NCBI GenBank assembly: GCA_028064935.1
Contig: JAPTWT010000054.1
Coordinates: forward strand, 1-27,498
Direction of reading: 5' to 3'
Length of the DNA: 27,498 nucleotides
From: Gammaproteobacteria bacterium
Lineage (GTDB): Bacteria > Pseudomonadota > Gammaproteobacteria > Acidiferrobacterales > Acidiferrobacteraceae
Part shown: one piece after another, positions 1 through 8,357 of the stretch
Position numbering within the stretch: position 1 is the stretch's first letter
Layout: each line of letters starts with the position of its first letter
Made by a program: the position numbers and the translations under genes
Notes under the pieces: generated by a model
What the model was told of the DNA's origin: nothing
The model's database searches: none
The model's input: only the letters and a program-made list of their open reading frames with translations

Positions 1-605
1 ACCACCATCGCGGGCTTGGTCAGCACGAAGGCCGAGGGCGCCTCGGGGTGCTTCGTGGTCACCAGATGGAGCTCGATCCTGTTCCCCGGAAACGCAAAAT
101 AGCTCAATTTCCGCAGGACGTTCGGGCCGTTGGCGGCGGCCTTGACCGCCGCCGGCAGGGCCTTCACCGCCGACGGGGCCGCGGTGCGCGCCGCCGCCGG
201 CCGGGTCGCCGGGGGGCTTTGGGGCACCACGCCCGCGACCCCGGCCAGGACCGCCTCGTAGCCGTAGGAGGTGCGCGTCAGATGCATCCGCCCCCGCTTC
301 GTCAACAACACATCGACATCCACCCCGTGACCGTGATCGGCGAGGTACGGATAGACCCCCTTGACGGTGCCCGATCCGGGGAGGTCCCGGACGTGGGTTC
401 CAAGCGTGGTGCGGCGCAGGTGGACACGCAAAAGCCGTCCATGGCGCCTGACCTCGAGCCGCCCGCGGCGATGGCCGCTGATCGCAAGCCGCAGGGCCGG
501 CTTGCCGGCCGCGGTGGTCCAGGAAAGCCCGGTGAGTGTGGCGGCCCCAGCCACGGCGAACGCGGAGAGCGCGAAGGCGATGGCGGCGAGCTTAAGTCTG
601 ATCAT
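1..605 (-). CDS. pilQ: Type IV pilus secretin PilQ, N-terminal part (cut by window edge)
   Basis: PilQ is the outer-membrane secretin through which the type IV pilus passes. Only the first 201 codons are present; the gene continues beyond position 1. I translated it by hand from the ATG at 605, which lies 13 bases after the pilP stop and follows an AAGGGA ribosome-binding site. The protein begins MIRLKLAAIAFALSAFAVAG, a clear Sec signal peptide. It then has a beta-rich stretch of about 90 residues (LSWTTAAGKPALRLAISG onward) that fits an AMIN domain, the peptidoglycan-binding module at the start of PilQ, followed by an Ala/Pro-rich linker. The secretin domain is outside the window, so the assignment rests on gene order pilMNOPQ, the signal peptide and the AMIN-like region. 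Confidence 0.85.
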   Translation of the reverse strand, partial: MIRLKLAAIAFALSAFAVAGAATLTGLSWTTAAGKPALRLAISGHRRGRLEVRRHGRLLRVHLRRTTLGTHVRDLPGSGTVKGVYPYLADHGHGVDVDVLLTKRGRMHLTRTSYGYEAVLAGVAGVVPQSPPATRPAAARTAAPSAVKALPAAVKAAANGPNVLRKLSYFAFPGNRIELHLVTTKHPEAPSAFVLTKPAMV

Positions 606-618
606 GATGGGGCTCCCT

Positions 619-1116
619 TTACTTGATAGCCAAGGTGACTGGCTGCTTGACCCAGCCCGTCGGGCCTGCGACGGTTTCCACGAGACGAATCTTGTGTGCG
701 GTGATGCGCACGACCTTCCCGTAGTGCTCGCCCATGTAATTGCCGACCTGGACCCGGTGGGTCGAATGATCGGGGGTCCTGACCAGGGCCCACAGTTTGG
801 GGCCGGCGGACAGGGTCCCGACCATCGTGAGTGCGTCCAAGGGGAAGTGCTGCAGGGGGCCCTTGGGGAGGTGGCGATCGGGATTGGGGCCGCGACCCGG
901 CAGGCGCATGGCAAACGGCTCGAACGGATCGATATGGTGACGCATGTTGAATGCCACGATGTGCGGGGCCGGGATCTTCGGGACCGGCTTGACCGGGGGA
1001 TGGTATCCGGTGTCGGCGGTCGCCACGAACTGCTGAAGGCGCGCCATGCCCCCGCCCCCGGAGCATCCGGCAAGCAGCGCGCAGGCCACGGCCATGAACG
1101 ATAGGCGCATCATCAT
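619..1116 (-). CDS. pilP: Type IV pilus inner-membrane lipoprotein PilP
   Basis: PilP is a periplasmic lipoprotein that links the PilN/PilO inner-membrane complex to the PilQ secretin. The 165-residue product starts MMMRLSFMAVACALLAGCSG, with a textbook lipobox (LAGC, lipidated Cys18). It then has a flexible Pro-rich linker and a C-terminal beta domain of the PilP type (PLDALTMVGTL... GNYMGEHYGKVVRI... V). Length and order match the family. Its start overlaps the pilO stop by four bases (ATGA), suggesting translational coupling. The second or third Met could also serve as the start. Confidence 0.93.
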   Translation of the reverse strand: MMMRLSFMAVACALLAGCSGGGGMARLQQFVATADTGYHPPVKPVPKIPAPHIVAFNMRHHIDPFEPFAMRLPGRGPNPDRHLPKGPLQHFPLDALTMVGTLSAGPKLWALVRTPDHSTHRVQVGNYMGEHYGKVVRITAHKIRLVETVAGPTGWVKQPVTLAIK

Positions 1117-1715
1117 TTCTTCGTATACCGGTGCTTGAGATAACGATAGGTCCTGGCGGTCACGGACATCGACAGGAAGTCCCCCTGCTTGGCCGTGACC
1201 TTGACGTCACCGAGCGTCACGATGCGCGGCAACGCGGCAATGTCGCCCACGAAATGGCCGAGCTGCTCGTAGGTCCCGGCGACCGTAAGCGCTATCGGGA
1301 GCTCGGCATAGAAGTCCTTGGGCACCTCTTTTTCTGGCTTGAACAAGGCGAACTGAAGGCCGCTGCTCTTGCCCGCCTGCGTGACCTCGGTCACGAACTC
1401 CGGCATATGGGTCGTGTTCGGGAGCTCCTGCAACAGCCCCCCGAACACGACCTTCATCTTCTTCATCTGCTGCTCGTAGGCGGGCAGTTGCGCGGCCTCC
1501 ATCTTCTGTTGCAGGAACTGCTGCTTCAGCGCGGCCTCCTGGGTCCTCAGGCCATCATAGGTGTGGATCTGCCCGCTTATGAAAAACCAGTAGCCGGCGA
1601 GCAGCAGCAGCACGCATGAGACGCCGACGCCCACGACCTTGACGGAATACGGGGATGCCGCCAGATTGTTGAGGTCGACACCCTTCAGGTCCTCGATCGT
1701 CTGCCGCCAATCCAC
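1113..1715 (-). CDS. pilO: Type IV pilus inner-membrane protein PilO
   Basis: PilO forms a heterodimer with PilN in the inner membrane and helps align the pilus machine. The start chosen is the GTG at 1715, giving 200 residues beginning VDWRQTIEDLKGVDLNNLA, a typical PilO opening. A GGGAGGG ribosome-binding site lies seven bases upstream, and the pilN stop is two bases upstream. The frame stays open upstream to an ATG at 1850, but that part lies inside pilN and has no PilO character. One membrane helix spans residues 26-47. A coiled-coil segment follows (DGLRTQEAALKQQFLQQ onward), then a ferredoxin-like periplasmic domain. Confidence 0.92.
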   Translation of the reverse strand: MDWRQTIEDLKGVDLNNLAASPYSVKVVGVGVSCVLLLLAGYWFFISGQIHTYDGLRTQEAALKQQFLQQKMEAAQLPAYEQQMKKMKVVFGGLLQELPNTTHMPEFVTEVTQAGKSSGLQFALFKPEKEVPKDFYAELPIALTVAGTYEQLGHFVGDIAALPRIVTLGDVKVTAKQGDFLSMSVTARTYRYLKHRYTKK

Positions 1716-1717
1716 GG

Positions 1718-2293
1718 CTATGCCCTCCCCGCGACGGGCTTCTTGACGGGCGCCATGCCCTTGCCCTGCGCGGTCAACGTAAAGAAGCTCAAATGGCCGG
1801 TCCCGCTTTTTTTCACGGTGATGACATCCAGGACCGGATTCGTAAACCACGGCGAGGCGGCCAGATTGCGCATGAACTGCGACACGCGCTCGTTGGACTG
1901 GGCGACACCGGAGATCGTGAACGACTCGGCCTTCTGCCCAAGCGACGTGAGATACACGCCAGGAGGGACGTCGCGCGCCAGGCTGTTGAAGCTGTGTACG
2001 ATCATCATGCGGTCCATCTGAAGCTTCTGAATGACGTGCATGCGCGCCAGCAACGCCGCGCGCTTCTTCTTGATCAAGGCGATCTTATGGATCTTGGCCG
2101 CCATGAGCGTCATCTGCTGCTGGAGATAGCTATTGCGCGCCTGCTGGTGGGCCACCACGTCGCCAAGCTGCATATGGATATAGAAAAGCACGACCAGGAC
2201 GCCGGTCCAGGCCAGCGCCGCGTCGCGGATGAGCCGCTTGTCGAGCTCCTTGCGGCGCTGTTCACGCCACGGCAGAAGATTGAGCCGCATCAT
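1718..2293 (-). CDS. pilN: Type IV pilus inner-membrane protein PilN
   Basis: PilN docks the cytoplasmic actin-like PilM to the membrane and pairs with PilO. The 191-residue protein begins MMRLNLLPWREQRRKELDKR. The NLLPWRE motif is the conserved cytoplasmic segment that binds PilM. It is followed by one membrane helix (about residues 24-42) and a periplasmic coiled coil with a ferredoxin-like fold. The start at 2293 overlaps the pilM stop by four bases (ATGA). An in-frame ATG one codon later (2290) is an equal alternative. The open frame reaches back to 2554, but that extension is antisense-like coding over pilM and is not part of the gene. Confidence 0.92.
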   Translation of the reverse strand: MMRLNLLPWREQRRKELDKRLIRDAALAWTGVLVVLFYIHMQLGDVVAHQQARNSYLQQQMTLMAAKIHKIALIKKKRAALLARMHVIQKLQMDRMMIVHSFNSLARDVPPGVYLTSLGQKAESFTISGVAQSNERVSQFMRNLAASPWFTNPVLDVITVKKSGTGHLSFFTLTAQGKGMAPVKKPVAGRA

Positions 2294-3354
2294 GGATCGA
2301 AGCTCCGGAGCGCGAGCCCGCAACTGACCATCAGGGACGGGGTCTCGTTGGCAAAGACCTGTGGCTTGATCCGTGGGGCGAGCGTCATGCCGGTGAAGGG
2401 ATTGGCGATCGCCACCGGCACGCCTACGCGTGCCGCCAGCAGCTTTTCGACGGCCGGGATCTGCGCGCAGCCACCCGCGAGCAACATGAGATCGACCTTG
2501 TTGAAAGGGCTCGAGGAGTAGAAAAACTGCAGGGAGCGCATGACCTCCTGGCACAAGGCCTCCAGGAATGGCCGCAGCACCTCGGACTGGTAGTTCTCGG
2601 GGAGCCCACCCTGCTTCTTGGCGAGCCCCGCCTCCTCATAGGAGAGTCCATAGCGCCTCTGGATCTCCTCGGTCAGCTGGCGCCCCCCGAAACTATGCGA
2701 GCGGATATAGACCGAGCGATTATTGTGCATGACATTCAACGTCATGCTCGTCGCGCCGATGTCGTAGACCGCGACGGTCTTTTCCATGCCGCCGCCCGCC
2801 ATGTGTTCCGCAAGGAGGCCATAGGCGTTTTCCATGGCATAGGTCTCGAGGTCGACGATGACCGGCTGGTAGCCGTGTGTCTGGATGACCGCGAGGTAGT
2901 CGTCCACCACCTCCTTGCGGCACGCGGCGATCAGGACCTCCACCTCCTCGGCGTTGTCTTCGGTCGGCCCCGCCACCTGGAAATCGACATTCACCTCGTG
3001 TAGCGGATAAGGGATATGGTGCTCGGCCTCCATCTCGATCTGCGTCTGGAGCTCCGACTCGCTGAGCGCCGCGGACATGCGCACGGTCTTGCAGATCGCC
3101 TGGCTCGCCGGGACCGACACCGCAACGCGTTTTAATTTTGTCCCGCAACGCTTCATGGCGCGATCCACGGTCGCGCCCACCTGCTCGATATCGGCGATCG
3201 CGCGCTCTATGACCGCATTCTGCGGCATGGGCTCCACGGCGTAACGTTCCACGCGATACTGGCTCTGATTGCGGCTCAACTCCAGCACCTTGACCGACGA
3301 GGTACTGATGTCCAAGCCGACGAGCGGCGGCTTTTTGCGGTTGAAAAGACGCAA
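2290..3354 (-). CDS. pilM: Type IV pilus assembly actin-like ATPase PilM
   Basis: PilM is a cytoplasmic FtsA/actin-like nucleotide-binding protein that binds the PilN N-terminus. The 354-residue product shows the actin-family signatures: a first phosphate loop (PLVGLDISTSSVKVLELS, residues 10-27), a second (VAVYDIGATSMTLNV, near 193) and the adenosine motif (LLAGGCAQIPAVEKLL, near 289). The start is a TTG at 3354 behind a strong AGGGAGG. The spacing is short, but no other start codon lies in frame before the upstream stop, and the N-terminus fits the family. It is the first gene of the pilMNOPQ operon and diverges from mrcA. Confidence 0.94.
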   Translation of the reverse strand: MRLFNRKKPPLVGLDISTSSVKVLELSRNQSQYRVERYAVEPMPQNAVIERAIADIEQVGATVDRAMKRCGTKLKRVAVSVPASQAICKTVRMSAALSESELQTQIEMEAEHHIPYPLHEVNVDFQVAGPTEDNAEEVEVLIAACRKEVVDDYLAVIQTHGYQPVIVDLETYAMENAYGLLAEHMAGGGMEKTVAVYDIGATSMTLNVMHNNRSVYIRSHSFGGRQLTEEIQRRYGLSYEEAGLAKKQGGLPENYQSEVLRPFLEALCQEVMRSLQFFYSSSPFNKVDLMLLAGGCAQIPAVEKLLAARVGVPVAIANPFTGMTLAPRIKPQVFANETPSLMVSCGLALRSFDP

Positions 3355-3414
3355 TTTCCTCCCTTTTTCCGGAACTTATGCCCGGTACGTCGCTCTTTAG
3401 ATGAGCTGCCATGA

Positions 3415-3444
3415 ACTATAGATCAGGGATTGGCGGTATGCCAA
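3415..3444 (-). promoter_or_regulatory. Candidate sigma70 promoter of pilMNOPQ
   Basis: Reading on the minus strand there is TTGGCA (3444-3439, five of six consensus bases), an 18-base spacer and TATAGT (3420-3415, five of six). It lies about 60 bases upstream of the pilM start. It partly overlaps the divergent mrcA promoter region. Confidence 0.5.
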
Positions 3445-3448
3445 TGCT

Positions 3449-3476
3449 TTGGCCTTCTCGCGTTTACCCTTATACT
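3449..3476 (+). promoter_or_regulatory. Candidate sigma70 promoter of mrcA
   Basis: TTGGCC (3449-3454) and TATACT (3471-3476) are separated by 16 bases. They end 27 bases before the mrcA ATG, giving a short leader. The element lies back to back with the pilM promoter. Confidence 0.5.
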
Positions 3477-3503
3477 GGAACGCATCCTGCTGGTTGAGAG
3501 ATT

Positions 3504-5906
3504 ATGGCCCCTTCATCTACGTCTGGCGCGCCCTTGAAACGCCGGCTCGGGTTTCGGTTGCTGCTCGTTTTCTTCGGACTCTTTGCGGCCGGGGTCCTCG
3601 CGGCGACCGTAACCGCGATTGTGCTCGCGCCCACGCTGCCTCCGGTCCACAACATCCTGCGCAAACACCTGAAGGCCCCACTTCAGGTGCTGACCCGTCA
3701 TGGGCAGCTGATCACCGAATTTGGCAACGAGGAGCGCATGCCGGTAACCCTCAAACAGGTCCCGCCCACCCTCATCCAGGCGGTGCTCGCGGCCGAGGAC
3801 CGTTCCTTTTATACGAACCCCGGGATCGATCTCCTCGGGATCGCGCGTGCCGCCTGGGTCGATATCGTCACGGGACGCAAGGCCCAGGGCGCGAGCACGA
3901 TCACGATGCAGGTCGCGCGCAATTATTTCCTGAGCCCACACAAGACCTTCACGCGCAAGATCAAGGAGGTCCTGTTATCGTTCAAGATCGCGCGGGAACT
4001 GACCAAGGACCAGATCCTCACGCTGTATCTGAACAAGATCTTCCTCGGCAATCACGCCTATGGGTTCGAGGCGGCGGCGCACGTATATTATGGTAAGCCC
4101 CTGAAGGCCCTCGATCTCGCGCAGCTCGCGATGCTCGCGGGCCTCCCGCAGGCGCCATCGCTCGACAATCCGATAGCTCACCCGCATAACGCCCGCGCCC
4201 GCCGCCACTATGTGCTGACGCGTATGCTGGCACTGGGAGACATCACCGAGGCCCAGTACGCGCAGGCCGATGCCGCGCCGATCGCGACGCGCGCGCACAC
4301 GATCCACTATCATGTGGATGCCCCCTATGTTGCGGAGATGGTCCGCGAATACATGATCAAGCATTTCGGGAAAAAGAAGACCTACGACGGCGGTTACCGG
4401 GTCTATACGACGCTCGGGGCACGGGAGCAGGAGGCCGCCGATCACGCCGTCGAAGACGGCCTGCTCGCCTACAACATTCGTCACGGCTACTATGGCCCGA
4501 CCGCGGTCGTACCGGTCGACGCCAAGACCTCCCGGCACCGCCTGCGCCGCGACCTGCGCCACTACACCACGGTCGGCGGGCTTGTTCCGGCGATTGTGAC
4601 CGCCGTCGGTTATCACTCGATAAAGGCTTATGATCTCGACCGCCACACGGTGCGCGTCGGATGGCAGGGACTGTCGTGGGCGGCGCGGTTCATCACCGTG
4701 AACGCCGAAGGGTATGCACCCAAGCAGGCGAGCGACATCCTGAAGGTGGGCGATGTCATCTACCTGCACCATGGAGGCCCGGGCCGATGGGCGCTGTCTC
4801 AGATCCCCCGCCCATACGCGGCGCTCGTGTCCCTGCGGCCGCGCAACGGTTCTATAGCGGCCCTGGTCGGCGGCTTCGACTTCTATCATGACAACTTCAA
4901 CAACGTCACCCAGGCCTACCGCCAGCCGGGGTCGAGCTTCAAGCCCTTCGTGTATTCGGCGGCCATCGCCAAGGGCTACACGGCGGCAAGCCTGTTCAGC
5001 GGCGCACCGATCGTCGCTTTGAGCGGCGCGCACGGCGAGCTGTGGCGACCACACAACTATTCAGACCACTTCCGGGGGCTTACACGCATGCGCGTGGGTC
5101 TCGCGCAGTCGATCAACCTGGTTTCGATCCGGGTCCTGCGCGCCGTGGGCATACGCTATGCCGTACACTATGCGGAGCGCTTTGGCTTCAAGGCCTCCGC
5201 GCTCCCGCACAGCCTCTCGCTCGTGCTGGGAAGCGCGACACTCACACCGCTCGAGATGGCGCGCGGCTATACCGTGTTCGCGAACGGCGGCTTCAGGGTC
5301 CGTCCCTATTTCATCCGCAAGATCGTAGACGAGCGCGGCAAGACCATCTGGCGCGCCAAGCCCCTGGTCGTGCCGCCGCCGGCGAACGCCAGTGTCGCGA
5401 TTCGCGGAACACCGCACTTCGCGGTCCAGGCGATCAGCCCGCAGAATGCCTATATCATGACCAGCATGATGCAAAGCGTGATCCGCTCGGGGACCGGACA
5501 GCTTGCGCTTTCGCTAAAGCGCATCGACATCGCCGGCAAGACCGGGACATCGAACCACGAACGCAACGCGTGGTTTTCGGGATTCAGCCCCTATCTCGAA
5601 ACCACCGTGTGGGTGGGCTTTCCGGTCCCGAAATCCCTCGGCCATTATGAAGTGGGTGCCCATGCGGCGCTCCCGATCTGGGTTCAGTACATGGGCGCGG
5701 CGTTGGCGGGGAGGCCGGATACCCCGTTTGCCCGGCCGCGCGGTATCGTGACGGCCATCATCAACCGTCATACCGGACTGCCCTGCAGCAAGACGAACCC
5801 GGCCGCGATGCGCGAGTATTTCATAAAGGGAACGGTGCCCAAGAAGGGGGGGCAGCGGGGCGTGCCCGGGCCCGCGCAGAGCGTTCGCAGCAGCGGACTC
5901 TTTTGA
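3504..5906 (+). CDS. mrcA: Penicillin-binding protein 1A (bifunctional glycosyltransferase/transpeptidase)
   Basis: This class A PBP polymerises lipid II into glycan strands and cross-links the peptides on the periplasmic face of the inner membrane. The protein has 800 residues. A short cytoplasmic tail is followed by a membrane anchor (about residues 17-42). The GT51 domain shows EDRSFY (catalytic Glu98), GASTITMQVARN and KDQILTLYLNKIFLG. A central OB-like insert follows. The transpeptidase domain shows SSFK (nucleophile Ser477, Lys480), SIN (536-538) and KTGTS (679-683). Every catalytic motif is present and the length is usual. Its location divergent from pilM is the standard gammaproteobacterial arrangement. 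The C-terminal tail after about residue 770 is low-complexity. Confidence 0.96.
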   Translation: MAPSSTSGAPLKRRLGFRLLLVFFGLFAAGVLAATVTAIVLAPTLPPVHNILRKHLKAPLQVLTRHGQLITEFGNEERMPVTLKQVPPTLIQAVLAAEDRSFYTNPGIDLLGIARAAWVDIVTGRKAQGASTITMQVARNYFLSPHKTFTRKIKEVLLSFKIARELTKDQILTLYLNKIFLGNHAYGFEAAAHVYYGKPLKALDLAQLAMLAGLPQAPSLDNPIAHPHNARARRHYVLTRMLALGDITEAQYAQADAAPIATRAHTIHYHVDAPYVAEMVREYMIKHFGKKKTYDGGYRVYTTLGAREQEAADHAVEDGLLAYNIRHGYYGPTAVVPVDAKTSRHRLRRDLRHYTTVGGLVPAIVTAVGYHSIKAYDLDRHTVRVGWQGLSWAARFITVNAEGYAPKQASDILKVGDVIYLHHGGPGRWALSQIPRPYAALVSLRPRNGSIAALVGGFDFYHDNFNNVTQAYRQPGSSFKPFVYSAAIAKGYTAASLFSGAPIVALSGAHGELWRPHNYSDHFRGLTRMRVGLAQSINLVSIRVLRAVGIRYAVHYAERFGFKASALPHSLSLVLGSATLTPLEMARGYTVFANGGFRVRPYFIRKIVDERGKTIWRAKPLVVPPPANASVAIRGTPHFAVQAISPQNAYIMTSMMQSVIRSGTGQLALSLKRIDIAGKTGTSNHERNAWFSGFSPYLETTVWVGFPVPKSLGHYEVGAHAALPIWVQYMGAALAGRPDTPFARPRGIVTAIINRHTGLPCSKTNPAAMREYFIKGTVPKKGGQRGVPGPAQSVRSSGLF

Positions 5907-5907
5907 T

Positions 5908-6534
5908 ATGGGACGCCATACACGTGCCGCCAAGCCGCGCGGTCGCGCGGCCGAGGCGGCGGTGCGACAAAAGATCGTTATCGAGGCCGCGCGCATCATG
6001 GCCGAGGATGGCGTTCGCGACTACCAGAGCGCGAAACGCAAGGCCGCCCATCGCCTGAACCTTCCCGAAGACAAGAACTGGCCGGGCAATGCCGAGATCG
6101 AGGCGGCCCTGAAACAGCATCTCGAACTTTTTCAGAAGGACTCGCCGGCGGTGGTGCGCGAGTTGCGCGCCAATGCCTTGGAGGCGATGACGCTGTTGCG
6201 GGACTTTTCCCCGAAACTCGTGGGCGAGGTCCTAAGCGGCGCGATCACGCGCTTTCCCGAGGTCCAGCTGCATCTGGCCGCCCCCGCGCCGGAGGATCTG
6301 GGCCTGTTTCTGGACGGCCACGGAATTCCGTACGTCATGGAAGAACGACGGTTGCGTTATAACGACGCGCGCACGGCATTGGTGCCGGTATTCCGGTTCG
6401 TGGCCGGAGAGACCGGGTTCGCCCTCTATGTCCTGAGCCCGGAGGCGATACGCGAGCTCCCGGTCTCGCCGATCGACGGCCGCCCCATGCATCGAGCCGG
6501 TATTCGCGAGGTGGAAGAACTGCTCGGATCGTGA
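5908..6534 (+). CDS. Conserved protein of unknown function, possibly nucleotidyltransferase-like
   Basis: A soluble 208-residue protein with no signal peptide or membrane segment. It begins two bases after the mrcA stop and is probably co-transcribed with it. The N-terminal half is helical and basic (AARIMAEDGVRDYQSAKRKA; LPEDKNWPGNAEIEAALKQH). The C-terminal half has alternating strands and helices (LVGEVLSGAITRFPEVQLHL, then LFLDGHGIPYVMEERRLRY). I recall similar proteins as conserved hypotheticals in gammaproteobacteria. The VLSGAITRFPEVQLHL segment resembles a minimal polymerase-beta-type nucleotidyltransferase core in spacing, but the usual acidic pair is not obvious, so activity is uncertain. 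I do not assign a function. Confidence 0.75.
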   Translation: MGRHTRAAKPRGRAAEAAVRQKIVIEAARIMAEDGVRDYQSAKRKAAHRLNLPEDKNWPGNAEIEAALKQHLELFQKDSPAVVRELRANALEAMTLLRDFSPKLVGEVLSGAITRFPEVQLHLAAPAPEDLGLFLDGHGIPYVMEERRLRYNDARTALVPVFRFVAGETGFALYVLSPEAIRELPVSPIDGRPMHRAGIREVEELLGS

Positions 6535-6567
6535 GCAGGAGACGGCGTGGCCGTGCGCGTGCCGCCC

Positions 6568-6595
6568 TTGCGCGGCGGCGGCCCGCCTCTATAAG
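6568..6595 (+). promoter_or_regulatory. Weak candidate promoter for argS
   Basis: TATAAG (6590-6595, five of six consensus) is preceded at 16 bases by a poor -35 (TTGCGC, 6568-6573). It lies 28 bases upstream of the preferred argS GTG, which supports that start over the open frame beginning at 6531. Confidence 0.3.
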
Positions 6596-6623
6596 ATGCG
6601 GCTTCTCTGCACAGGATCTTGAC

Positions 6624-8357
6624 GTGAAACACGCCCTCGCCGCCCTTTTCCAGGACACCGTGACGACCCTCGTCGCCGAAGGGCGTCTGCCGGCAGGCCT
6701 GCCGGCCCCCGAGATCGCGCGCCCCCGCCAGGATGGGCATGGCGACTTCGCGACCAACTTCGCGCTCGCCGCCGCCAAGGCCGCGGGACGCGCTCCGCGG
6801 GCGCTTGCCGAGGAGCTGAAGGGCGCCCTCGGTGGGTCACCCCTTATCGAGCGCATCGAGATCGCAGGTCCCGGCTTTCTCAATGTGTTCGTGGCGAACG
6901 CGGCATTCCACGAGGTCGTACGCGCCGTGCTGCGCGAGAAGGAGGCCTATGGGCGGCTCGCGGCGCGGCCTGGCAAGGTCCTTATCGAATTCGTATCGGC
7001 CAACCCCAACGGGCCGCTGCATGTCGGCCACGGCCGGGGGGCGGCCTATGGAGACTCGCTCGCCCGCCTGCTCGCGTGCGCCGGCCATGAGGTGGAACGT
7101 GAATACTACGTGAACGATGCCGGCCGCCAGATGGACATCCTGGCGCTTAGCGTGTGGTTGCGCTACATGGAGGCCTGTGGCCGGGAGATCGTTTTCCCGC
7201 AGAGCGGCTACCGCGGGGCCTATGTGGCCGATATCGGGCGGGCCCTGGCGCGCGCCGAGGGCGATGGCCTGCAGCGCCCGATCGCGGACATCCTGACCGC
7301 CCATCCCGACCTCGACGCCGACGCGCTCATGGACACCTGGATCACGCGTCTGAAAGAGGCCCTCGGTGCGCAATACCGGGTCGTGCACGCCTTTGGCCTG
7401 GACGCCATGCTCGCCGACATCAAGGATGATCTGGCGGCATTCGGCGTCCATTATGACCGGTGGTATTCGGAACGGGGCCTGGTGGAAGGCGGGGCCGTGG
7501 AGCGCGCATTGGCGCGCCTGCGCGCAAACGGCGAGGTCTACGAGAAAGACGGGGCGCTGTGGTTTCGCGCCACACGCTACGGCGACGAGAAGGACCGGGT
7601 CGTCGTGCGGGAAAACGGCGTGGCCACCTACTTCGCGTCCGATATCGCCTATCACCTCGAAAAATGCGAGCGCGGCTTTAGCGATCTCATCGACATCTGG
7701 GGGGCCGATCACCACGGCTATGTGCCGCGCGTGAAGGGGGCGCTCGCGGCCCTCGGGGAAGACCCCGACCGCCTTCAGGTCCTGCTCGTCCAGTTCGCCA
7801 TCCTCTACCGGGGCGGCGAGCGCGCGCAGATGTCCACGCGCAGCGGGGATTTCGTGACATTGAGGGAGCTACGCGCCGAAGTCGGCAACGATGCCGCACG
7901 TTTCTTCTACGTACTGCGCAAGAGCGAGCAGCACATGGACTTCGATCTCGACCTCGCCAAGTCACAGTCCAATGACAATCCCGTCTATTATGTGCAGTAT
8001 GCGCATGCGCGGATATGCAGCGTATTCCGCCAGCTCGCCGAGCGCGGCCTACCGGCGCCGGACCTCGCCCAGGCCGACCTGACCCTGCTCGACGCCCCGC
8101 AGGAGCGCGCGCTCCAGCGGACCCTCGGACGCTTCGTCGATGTCATCGATGAGGCCGCCGCAGCCCGCGAGCCCCATCAGATCGCCTATTATCTCCGCGA
8201 ATTGGCGGGTGACCTGCACGCCTACTATAACGCCCAGGCCTTCCTCACCGTCGACGCGCCCCTGCGCGACGCGCGCCTAGCATTGATCGCGGCGGCCCGT
8301 CAGACCCTCGCCAACGGCCTGGGCCTGCTCGGGGTCAGCGCCCCCGAGGCCATGTAG
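6624..8357 (+). CDS. argS: Arginyl-tRNA synthetase
   Basis: Charges tRNA-Arg with arginine, a class I synthetase. With the GTG start at 6624 the protein has 577 residues, the usual length for the family. An AGGA lies seven bases before the GTG. The open frame starts at 6531, but the extra 31 residues are basic low-complexity sequence. Visible signatures are an N-terminal Arg-tRNA-synthetase domain (DGHGDFATNFAL), the HIGH-class motif as HVGH (residues 133-136, in SANPNGPLHVGHGRGA), and MSTRSG (403-408), the form in which many ArgRS carry the KMSKS loop. The C-terminal DALR anticodon-binding domain begins near VYYVQYAHARICSVF. It forms a pair with the SPOR-domain gene directly downstream. Confidence 0.96.
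   Translation: MKHALAALFQDTVTTLVAEGRLPAGLPAPEIARPRQDGHGDFATNFALAAAKAAGRAPRALAEELKGALGGSPLIERIEIAGPGFLNVFVANAAFHEVVRAVLREKEAYGRLAARPGKVLIEFVSANPNGPLHVGHGRGAAYGDSLARLLACAGHEVEREYYVNDAGRQMDILALSVWLRYMEACGREIVFPQSGYRGAYVADIGRALARAEGDGLQRPIADILTAHPDLDADALMDTWITRLKEALGAQYRVVHAFGLDAMLADIKDDLAAFGVHYDRWYSERGLVEGGAVERALARLRANGEVYEKDGALWFRATRYGDEKDRVVVRENGVATYFASDIAYHLEKCERGFSDLIDIWGADHHGYVPRVKGALAALGEDPDRLQVLLVQFAILYRGGERAQMSTRSGDFVTLRELRAEVGNDAARFFYVLRKSEQHMDFDLDLAKSQSNDNPVYYVQYAHARICSVFRQLAERGLPAPDLAQADLTLLDAPQERALQRTLGRFVDVIDEAAAAREPHQIAYYLRELAGDLHAYYNAQAFLTVDAPLRDARLALIAAARQTLANGLGLLGVSAPEAM

Noticed and set aside
361..1104. Long plus-strand frame over pilQ and pilP
   Set aside because: Antisense shadow of clear minus-strand pilus genes in GC-rich DNA; no family resemblance and no ribosome-binding site.
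3975..5054. 359-codon minus-strand frame inside mrcA
   Set aside because: It runs opposite to intact penicillin-binding-protein motifs; the composition is that of a codon-bias shadow.
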